A stretch of DNA of 64,000 nucleotides from Chamaea fasciata. Its lineage: Eukaryota > Chordata > Aves > Passeriformes > Sylviidae. The notes under the pieces are model-generated. The model was not told where the DNA came from. It worked only from the letters and a program-made list of their open reading frames with translations, and did not search any database. This document shows positions 57,686-64,000 of the stretch, one piece after another. The translations under genes were made by a program, and so were the position numbers. Within the stretch, counting starts at the first letter, position 1; each line of letters starts with the position of its first letter. The stretch spans positions 15,769,307-15,833,306 of the forward strand of contig JARCOQ010000016.1 of assembly GCA_029207755.1 (NCBI GenBank), written 5' to 3'.

Positions 57686-59480
57686 GAAGGAGCCTTTGGC
57701 TCTCATGGTGAATCTTGCAGACAGAAAGAAGCCTTAAATTTCCTGCCTAGGGGCTAGTCTTCATTTCCCCCTTTCCCCCTTGGGAACTTCAGAAGACGAC
57801 CAAGTGAAATGCTTCACAGTGGCTAGCACAAGAGCAGGGCAGTTAGCCCACTGCGGTCTTCCAAGCCCCCTGCAGATATGGGTGCCTACCTCCTCACTAA
57901 CCCTGGGACATGCCAAGCACCATTTTCCAAGAATCTTGCCTCCAGAGGGGGAAATCTTCTCCAGCCCACCCTGGAGAGTCTCTCCTCTCCCATGAGGGAC
58001 CGATCGAAGCAAGGAGAGGGTGACCAGAGCAAAGACATCTTCGCCTGAGGCGGGATGATTAAGAAGTATGTTTATAAAGTCCAGGAGACAACTGAAGGAG
58101 TTAAGTTACTTCAGTGCTTTGGGATCTTTCAGGATGAAAAAATGCCCTATACATGTCAGATTTTATTATTACAATTACAGTCAGATGTTAATCACCTCAC
58201 CAGGGTTTACTCAGGCAGCAGTGCCAACAGCAGTACATCTTGCTGAGTAATTGCCCCCTTCCTGACTCTTGGGTGTCTCTGCCCTGAGCTGCTTCTCATT
58301 TCTGTGTTTACTTTAGTTCTGACACTGCTGAGAGTGCTGCATTTTCCCACCCAGCAGCGAGTGACGGCAGAACACATCTTGCACATTCAGGTTGCCTTCA
58401 CTTCAAGCACTGCATGTGCATTGGGGTCAGAAAACAGATAAGGAGAACGTTTTATGGATAATATTCAGCCTCAGGTGATAGCAATACCAATCTCTTGCAA
58501 ATTGTTGAGAACTAATGCTGCAAAAGCTGGGAAACGGTACAGTTTCATGGGTCTAATTGTAGAGTTTGTGTGAGCCAAATGAATGAAGAAAAGCTCCAAG
58601 TTCAGCAAACCAAGCAGGGCTCATGAAAGCAGAAATACAGAGTGAGGGAAGAAAGGCTAGATACAGTTAAACCCCTGAAGACGGTAAATTACTGAGATGC
58701 ACTGGGATCAGCTCCCGCGCTGGCACAGCAGCTCTGTCTCCCTGAAGTCCAGCAGATGCTCTGACTCTATGCAGACTCAGGGCCGGACGTCCAGCCTCTC
58801 TGTTTTAGGGGGATTTGGTTTTGTTTCCTGTCTGAACCCAACATTTGGCATTTCTGGGATGATGAAGAAACAGAAGCCTGGGGGAGATGTTCTGTTACTT
58901 AGTCTAGTAAATGAAGCCAGCTCTGTACAACCTCCAACGTGTGCCAGAGGGATGCTCTGGGCTGACCTGTTGCTGCAGCCCCTCACTTTGCTAGGTCGGA
59001 AGCACTCTGCAGTGAGAAACTGGCCCCACCATCCACCTCAGTCCCTCTGCACCCTGCCTTGGCTCTAGTGGGTAACTGGTTATCTCATGGCTTTGGGATA
59101 GAGTGACTGGCATGGGCAGGAATGTTCTTACACACTGTCAGCCTGGAGGAACCAGCTGTGTGTCCAATTTCTGGATATGGTTCAAGTGTGAGCTCAGTGC
59201 TCAGCAACGTGGAGGTAAAGGAGGTGAGGAGGGTTTGGGGTTTCGCACTGTTGACACACACCAGGCTGGCAGTCTCTGTGCCTCAAAGGCTGTGGGTCCA
59301 GCTCTTCTCCAAAAAACAGATGTAGCCCCACACAGCTGAGGGGGGGGGGAAGGAAGAGCCAACGTTTTAACCTGGCTGGTTATCACACCATGCTGTACTG
59401 AGGGATGCAGGGATGCTTCCGAATGAGTGATGCTCCTGGAAGGCTGCAGGCTCCCTTGCATAGGGTGCCGAGATGCTGAT
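57686..59480. other. noggin upstream flank
   Basis: Non-repetitive sequence between the GGGAA tract and the CpG island, AT-rich at 58050-58250 and 58430-58690. Proximal regulatory DNA is plausible, but no site is certain. Confidence 0.4.
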
Positions 59481-60479
59481 GCTGGCGTGGTTCCACCCTG
59501 GTGCGCTGTCCCAGAGGGGCTCTAAGGACACGGTACCCTACTCTACAAAAGCTCCGTGTAAAGCTGGACCGTGGTTTGATGGCGGCTGGGCTCCGGTGAA
59601 GAAGCAGACACGGGGCCGCAAAGCAGCCGTGGCAGGCAGAGGCAGAGTGAGGGTCCGGCCACCCGGGGCACCGTGCGGCGCCCGGACCCCGGGCTCGTGC
59701 CGTTCTCCGCTGCTCCGGGGCCATCGCCTGCAGCCCCGTGCCGTGCCCGCTGCCGGGGTGACGGCTCCCGGCGAGCCCGGGGCCCGGGGCCGCAGGTGGG
59801 ACGCGGCTCCGCGGAGGGGGGTGGGCGGCTCCGGGGGGTTGGCGGCAGGACCCGGCTGTCACTCAGCGCGCGGTGAAAGTGACGGGGGGGCGGGGCGGCC
59901 CCGCGCCGGGCGCGTATTTAACTTGGGCGGCAGCGGCGGTGCGGCAGAGCGCGGCGGGCGGGCGGCGGCGGCGGGCGGGACGGACGTAGCGATACCGGGC
60001 GACGCTGGCGACACCAAGCCGAGCCCCGCCGGGTCGGGCTGCACCGCGCCGGGCCGAGCCGGCAGCTCAGGGCACGGAGCGGAGCCGCGGCTGGATGCGC
60101 TGAGCGCGGTGGGGACGACCGGGTCCCCGGAGCACCGGCAGCAGCAGCGGCAGCGGCATGGGTCGCCGGGGCTGCTGAGCGGCGGCCGAGCCCGCCCCTG
60201 CCCGTCCCCGCCGAGGAGCCGCCAGGGAATCGGGACGCGCCGCCTCGCCGGTGCCGGGGACACCCTCCGGCTCCCAAGCCCCATCACGCCGAGGATGCCC
60301 CGGGGGCCCGCGGGCCACCCCCGCCGCTCGCCATGAGGAGACACCCGGCCGGGCCGCGGGCGCTGCCGCCGCCGCCCGCCGCCGCCTGAGCCCCGTGCAC
60401 CGGCTGTGCCCGCGCAGGGGCCGCCCGAGCGCCCCGGCGCCGTGACCCTCCTCCCGCCCCCTCGCCCGGCGCGCCCGGC

Positions 60480-60486
60480 TATAAAG
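60480..60486 (+). promoter_or_regulatory. TATA box candidate
   Basis: TATAAAG flanked by GC-rich sequence inside the CpG island; the closest match to a consensus TATA box near the noggin gene. Confidence 0.5.
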
Positions 60487-60574
60487 GAGGGTTTTATTCT
60501 CGGGCTCCGGTCTCACGCCAAACCTTGTCACACCGTCTAGACGAGCTGTCGTGGGGCTCGGCCCAGCTGTCACC

Positions 60575-60601
60575 ATGGCGATGGAGACGAGTCCGCTGTG
60601 A
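60575..60601 (+). CDS. upstream ORF 1 (8 codons, strong Kozak)
   Basis: CACCATGG is a consensus Kozak start. The peptide MAMETSPL ends at TGA. If transcription starts at the 60480 TATA box, ribosomes would meet this ATG first, so it could reduce or regulate noggin translation by re-initiation. Confidence 0.4.
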   Translation: MAMETSPL

Positions 60602-60791
60602 ATTTTGGGGGGGAGCGAGCGAGCGAGAGCGGCGGCGGAGGAGGAGGAGGAGGAGGAAGGCTCGGCCGCCGCCGTGCCCTGCCCTCCCCCGCGGGGGAGG
60701 CTCGGACCCCCCGGCGCTGCCGACCGCGGCTGGAGCCGGCCCGGCGGGGAGCCCCGGGAGCCAGCGGCCGCGGGCGCGGGGCGAGCCTCAG

Positions 60792-60827
60792 ATGCGGCTG
60801 TCACACAACCCCGGCCGGGCTATTTAA
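60792..60827 (+). CDS. upstream ORF 2 (11 codons)
   Basis: MRLSHNPGRAI then TAA. The ATG context (TCAGATGC) has C at -3 and is weak. It is probably only a leaky-scanning site. Confidence 0.25.
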   Translation: MRLSHNPGRAI

Positions 60828-60867
60828 AGTAACGGGCCCCGCCGGACACTGGTGTCTCTGCCTATTT

Positions 60868-60909
60868 ATGAGCCCCCGGGAGCCGGCGGGCGCCGCCGGG
60901 CAGCGCTAG
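60868..60909 (+). CDS. upstream ORF 3 (13 codons)
   Basis: MSPREPAGAAGQR then TAG, in the same frame as the noggin ATG but closed 42 bases before it. The ATG context (ATTTATGA) is weak. Confidence 0.25.
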   Translation: MSPREPAGAAGQR

Positions 60910-60951
60910 GAGCCGAGGCCGCCGGGAGCAGCGCCGGGGCCCGCCCGGAGC

Positions 60952-61584
60952 ATGACGGCGATCCGGGCGCTGCTGCTCTGCCTCTGCCTGGGGCTGCCAG
61001 CGGGCGGGCAGCCCTTCCTGCGCCTGCGACCCTCGCCCAGCGACAACCTGCCCGTCAAGGACATCGTGGAGCACCCGGACCCCGAGTACGACCCCAAGGA
61101 GCAGGACCTGGACGAGAGGACGCTGAGGAAGAAGCTGGGCAGCCATTTCGACCCCGGCTTCATGGCCGTGGCCGTGCCGGGGCCGGCCAACGCCTCGGGC
61201 GCCGCGGCGGCGGCGGGGCGGGGGCGGGCGGCGCTGCCGGCCGAGCTGCGGCGGCTGGAGCTGGGGCCGCCCCGGGGCCCGCGCCTGCGGCTGGGCAAGA
61301 AGGCGCGGCGGAAGGTGCTGCAGTGGCTGTGGGCGCACACCCACTGCCCTGTCCTCTACGCCTGGAAGGACCTGGGGGTGCGCTTCTGGCCGCGCTACAT
61401 CAAGGAGGGCAACTGCCTGGCCGAGAAGTCCTGCTCGCTGCCCGAGGGCATGTTCTGCAAGCCCGTCAAGTCGGTCACCAAGACCTTCCTGCGCTGGCAC
61501 TGCCAGGGCTGGTCCAGTCAGAAGTACTGCACCTGGATCCCCGTGCAGTACCCGCTCATCTCCGAGTGCAAGTGCTCCTGCTAA
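60952..61584 (+). CDS. NOG2: noggin, noggin-2 type BMP antagonist
   Basis: A single-exon gene of 210 codons; ATG has A at -3 (GAGCATGA) and TAA is at 61582-61584. Noggins are secreted cystine-knot proteins that bind BMPs and block receptor contact. Residues 1-19 (AIRALLLCLCLGLP) form a signal peptide. Residues 22-34 (FLRLRPSPSDNLP) are the BMP-binding clip, with P27 at the place of human P35. A basic stretch at 111-121 (RLRLGKKARRK) is the likely heparan-sulfate site. The mature protein has nine Cys (132, 155, 161, 169, 184, 193, 206, 208, 210), as in NOG, and ends CKCSC. PEYDPKEQDLDERTLRKKLG and FLRWHCQGWSSQKYCTWIP are of noggin-2 rather than NOG1 type. The NOG1 N-glycosylation site (NET) is absent; N80-A-S is a possible replacement. 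Noggin identity is near certain, the paralogue likely. Confidence 0.93.
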   Translation: MTAIRALLLCLCLGLPAGGQPFLRLRPSPSDNLPVKDIVEHPDPEYDPKEQDLDERTLRKKLGSHFDPGFMAVAVPGPANASGAAAAAGRGRAALPAELRRLELGPPRGPRLRLGKKARRKVLQWLWAHTHCPVLYAWKDLGVRFWPRYIKEGNCLAEKSCSLPEGMFCKPVKSVTKTFLRWHCQGWSSQKYCTWIPVQYPLISECKCSC

Positions 61585-61627
61585 GCCTTCCCGGCCCCTT
61601 GCACTGCCGCCCTCCTCCTCCGGATCA

Positions 61628-61915
61628 CTTTAGGGGGGGAGGTTTTTCGGGTGGGTTTTTTTTTTGGGGGGGTGGGGTTTTTTGGGATAGTTTTTTGGGG
61701 GGGATTTTTTTTTTCTTTTCCCACACCCCCCCCCCTCCCCCCAGAGCGAAGTGGGAGAAGATGAACCGCTTTGGGGTTTTGTTTAAATTTTGGGGGTTTT
61801 TTTTCCAGTTTTGGGGGGGTTTTTTTTGTTTTGGTTTGGTTTTTTGGGGTTTGGGTTTTGGGTTTTTTTGGGGGGGGGTTGTTTGATTTTTTTGTTGTTA
61901 ATTTTTTTCCTTGGA
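61628..61915 (+). repeat. alternating G-run and T-run tract
   Basis: Almost only G and T, apart from a short C-rich and mixed part at 61715-61770, with many runs of 4-9 G separated by T runs. On the mRNA it would be a G/U tract able to form quadruplexes. Confidence 0.9.
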
Positions 61916-62136
61916 CTTCTTTTAATGTTATTTTATTCAAAAGGGAGAAAAGCAAACCCAGGAACTGCAGGGCAGGCCAAAGGCACAGTAAAGCACTACA
62001 ATCAGATGTCTATTTTTATACGTATATAGCCTTCTAACAAAAGGAAAATTAAAAAAAAAACTTAAAAAAAAAAAAACTACCAGCCGTGTAAATAGAGAGA
62101 TTTTAAAGGAAAGGGGGGGAAATTGCAGCTGTTTTT

Positions 62137-62176
62137 TTATTATTATTATTATAATTATTATTGTTATTATTATTAT
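62137..62176. repeat. (ATT)n microsatellite
   Basis: About 40 bases of interrupted TTA/ATT repeat inside the noggin 3' UTR. Confidence 0.95.
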
Positions 62177-62685
62177 TTTAAAGACATAGGACCACATTTT
62201 AAGCCCATCCCCACAGAACCCAAGCAAAAATTTCTTGTAAAGATGTTATTATCAAAAGGAGAAAAGGAGCGGGGGGTGTAAAAAAAGAAAAACAAGAACC
62301 GCAGCATCCCTAAACGGTCGTTTCTCTGTGCTGTATTTTTTTTTGTCTTCCTCAGACCTTGTCACTGATGTTTGAACTAATTTGCCAAGCTCTCTAGGGT
62401 TGTTTTTTTTTTTAAGTGTATAACAATTAATTAAGAAGGAAATTTTAAAGAAAAGTACAAATCTATGAAAGAGTGGAATTGTTTTGTTGTGTGGGAATAC
62501 ATATAGTCGTGTAGAGATGTTAAAGGAAATTTTCTGTGTACAGTTTATTTATTTTTAACGTTTGTGTATAGGAAAAAAAAAAAGCTAGAGATTATGCCAG
62601 AAACTATTGGAAATGTTTACTTGAATATTCCTTTAAAAACATATCAATGTAAATATGAGCTATCACTGATCAAAACATTTTTAGC

Positions 62686-62691
62686 AATAAA
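62686..62691 (+). terminator. NOG2: polyadenylation signal AATAAA
   Basis: AATAAA in ttagcaataaactctatctt is the only consensus signal I noticed after the noggin stop in this strand context. Cleavage would be expected some 10-30 bases downstream. Confidence 0.8.
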
Positions 62692-62712
62692 CTCTATCTT
62701 TGAAGAAAAACC

Positions 62713-64000
62713 CCATGCTGCACTCCAGCTCCCTGGAAACCAGCGGAGACTCGGATTCTTGCTCAGGGCAGGTGATGAGTAAAGGGCTTTGCCTGGGCCA
62801 CGCTGGTGTAAATCACGAGATACCCCAAAAGTCGGGACAGCTCCACCAGTTTCTGTCTCTCCGGGATCCCGCTCTGGGATTTCTTTGCGTGTATAACCTG
62901 TAGGGGAGAGAGAAAAGCACCGACGGGAGAGAAATGTCTTGCAACGCATGAAAGAGCTGCGATGTCCCGGACTGGAGATGTCATCTGAAGTCCTTGGGAG
63001 ATTCCATGCTCTGCGGCTCTTGGATTCGGCTCTCCCGCTGGCAGAGGAAGCGGTCGAGGTTACTGCCCCGGCCATCAAAGCGCCTGACACAGTTTGGCAG
63101 CCCCGCGTGTGTCGGAACAAATGTTTTTTTTCTCGGCTGCCGCTACTAGCAAAAGAGGGAAGGATGGAGACGAGCCCTGCGCCCTGCCCTCCTGCTGCGA
63201 CGGAGCCCCGGGTCCGGCATCCCTGCCCGCGGCGTGGCTGGGTGTGTGCGGGGTCAGCAGCCCCTGCCATGGCGTGGAGTGCCCGCAGCTCCTGTGCCGG
63301 GGCCAGGCCGACCCCTGCGCTCCCCCCGGAGCTCGTGGAGCCAGGGCAAGGCAGAAACGGGACGGCTCCACACGGGCAGGCTCCGACAGCCGGGCTGGGG
63401 ACAAGCCCAGCACCAGAGAGCGAAGGCACCGGCAGTGCGAGCCCACTGCCGACGGAGATATGTCTTGTCTGTCGGTCGGTCACAGGGCTTGGAGCACGGC
63501 CCTGACGGGCTGCCAGGCCATTCCCCTGCGAGTTCTGCTGGTGCTGGAGGGGAAGGTCTGGCCATTCCCGCTGGTGTCTGAAACGTGCCCAGCATCCCTG
63601 AGGAACAAACTGCTGCCAAAGGCTCTGGCCAGTGAGATGTTCTCCCCCAAGGCGGCTGTGGAGCAGCAAGGAGACCCTGCCCCCCTCCAGCTTGGCACAC
63701 AGCACAGGAGAGCAGCATGACACCAAGCCCATGGGAAGGCACTAGGACCCTCCAAGGGGTCTGGTTTGTGTCCCTCCATCATCATCTGAGGGGACTGAGG
63801 TCCAGCAAGTCCCGTGAAACAGGCCTGCAGAGCCTGGAGGTCACAGATTGAAGCTGAAACAGGGAGAGAGTTGTTGAAATGGGCATGGTGGGGACACGGC
63901 AAGAGGGACAGTGACATCCAGTAGCCCATATCCCTGCAGAGTCCTGCAGCCATCTCCTCATCCCCACGTGAGGAGGCAGGTTGGCCTTTCCACACATTTG
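62713..64000. other. downstream flank of noggin gene
   Basis: GC-rich unique sequence with open frames on both strands but no recognised domain. It includes one GCTGGTGTAAATCA element. No gene is supported up to the window edge. Confidence 0.5.
62802..62815 (+). repeat. dispersed GCTGGTGTAAATCA element
   Basis: An exact copy of the 14-base core about 110 bases past the noggin polyadenylation signal. The flanks do not match the other copies. Confidence 0.4.

Larger units (their letters stand above)
59580..60951 (+). promoter_or_regulatory. CpG island promoter and 5' leader of noggin gene
   Basis: Dense CpG with GC boxes (ggggggcggggcggcc near 59885), a (GGA)n tract near 60640 and four TATA-like words: TATTTAA at 59915, TATAAAG at 60480-60486, TATTTAAA at 60821 and TATTTAT at 60863. 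The TATAAAG in CCGGCTATAAAGG is the best match, which would put a start near 60510 and give a leader of about 440 nt. Which start is used cannot be decided here. Confidence 0.75.
61585..62712 (+). other. NOG2: noggin 3' UTR
   Basis: About 1.1 kb from the stop to just past AATAAA. It begins with an odd G/T homopolymer region (61628-61915), then AU-rich sequence with an ATT microsatellite (62137-62176), several ATTTA-type words (ttatttatttttaacg near 62547) and TGTAAATA at 62648, a Pumilio site type. These suggest an unstable, tightly controlled mRNA, as is usual for BMP antagonists. Confidence 0.75.

Noticed and set aside
57254..57757. Repeat proteins (FPSLP or GREGK units)
   Set aside because: They arise from the five-base GGGAA repeat, which is open in all frames; not genes.
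59473..60336. 287-codon open frame in the noggin CpG island
   Set aside because: High GC makes stops rare; the product is Gly/Arg/Pro/Ala-rich without domains and lies in promoter and leader sequence.
60952..61584. Ordinary NOG (noggin-1)
   Set aside because: The linker, the QDLDERTLRKKLG segment and the QGWSSQKYC segment differ from the NOG1 pattern and fit noggin-2; not excluded without a tree.
60852..61886. 344-codon frame overlapping noggin
   Set aside because: It starts from a non-ATG codon, is out of frame with noggin, and continues into the G/T tract of the 3' UTR as Gly/Phe runs. It is a shadow frame.
62644..63732. 362-codon minus-strand frame after noggin
   Set aside because: No recognisable domain, splice signals or composition of a real protein; it partly overlaps the noggin 3' UTR.

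Overview
The window is vertebrate nuclear DNA, most likely from a bird. About eighteen 5'-truncated CR1 LINE fragments are scattered on both strands, and many keep the typical CR1 3' end (ATTCTRTG-like). There are no Alu, L1 or B-type SINEs, introns are short, and GC content is high, as on a small avian chromosome. No prokaryotic features are present.

The layout is two same-strand genes separated by a large non-coding interval. (1) At 499-11513 (+) lie thirteen consecutive coding exons of an ANKFN1-family gene (relatives: Drosophila wide awake, mouse Nmf9). Every junction is GT-AG, the reading frame is continuous, and the gene ends with TGA at 11511-11513. Its start, with the ankyrin repeats and the first part of the FN3 domain, is off the left edge. 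The 863 residues visible run from the end of FN3, through the family core with its GLYLGYLKL motif, to a Ser/Pro-rich exon and a last exon with a Ras-association-like fold. (2) At 11.5-59.5 kb there is about 48 kb without a convincing gene. It holds CR1 pieces, simple repeats (a CTCCT tract and a very pure GGGAA tract of about 345 bp), AT-rich blocks that may be conserved regulatory DNA, a CpG-rich patch near 32 kb and several striking palindromes. (3) At 60952-61584 (+) is a single-exon noggin gene, closest to the noggin-2 type. It lies in a strong CpG island with TATA-like motifs and three short upstream ORFs, and is followed by a 3' UTR of about 1.1 kb ending at AATAAA (62686-62691). The last 1.3 kb has no recognised gene.

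ANKFN1 and NOG are also neighbours, in the same order and orientation, around human 17q22. The pairing of an ANKFN1-type gene with a noggin-2-type gene therefore suggests a duplicated (2R ohnologue) copy of that block, and the interval between them probably carries long-range control elements for the BMP antagonist.

Nothing here is a clear new protein system. The most unusual signals are non-coding: an ungapped 68-bp inverted repeat around a 16-bp perfect palindrome (22980-23138), a dispersed GCTGGTGTAAATCA element seen four times, a perfect 19-bp hairpin at 37444-37485, a 24-bp palindrome at 21742-21765, and the uORF-bearing noggin leader.
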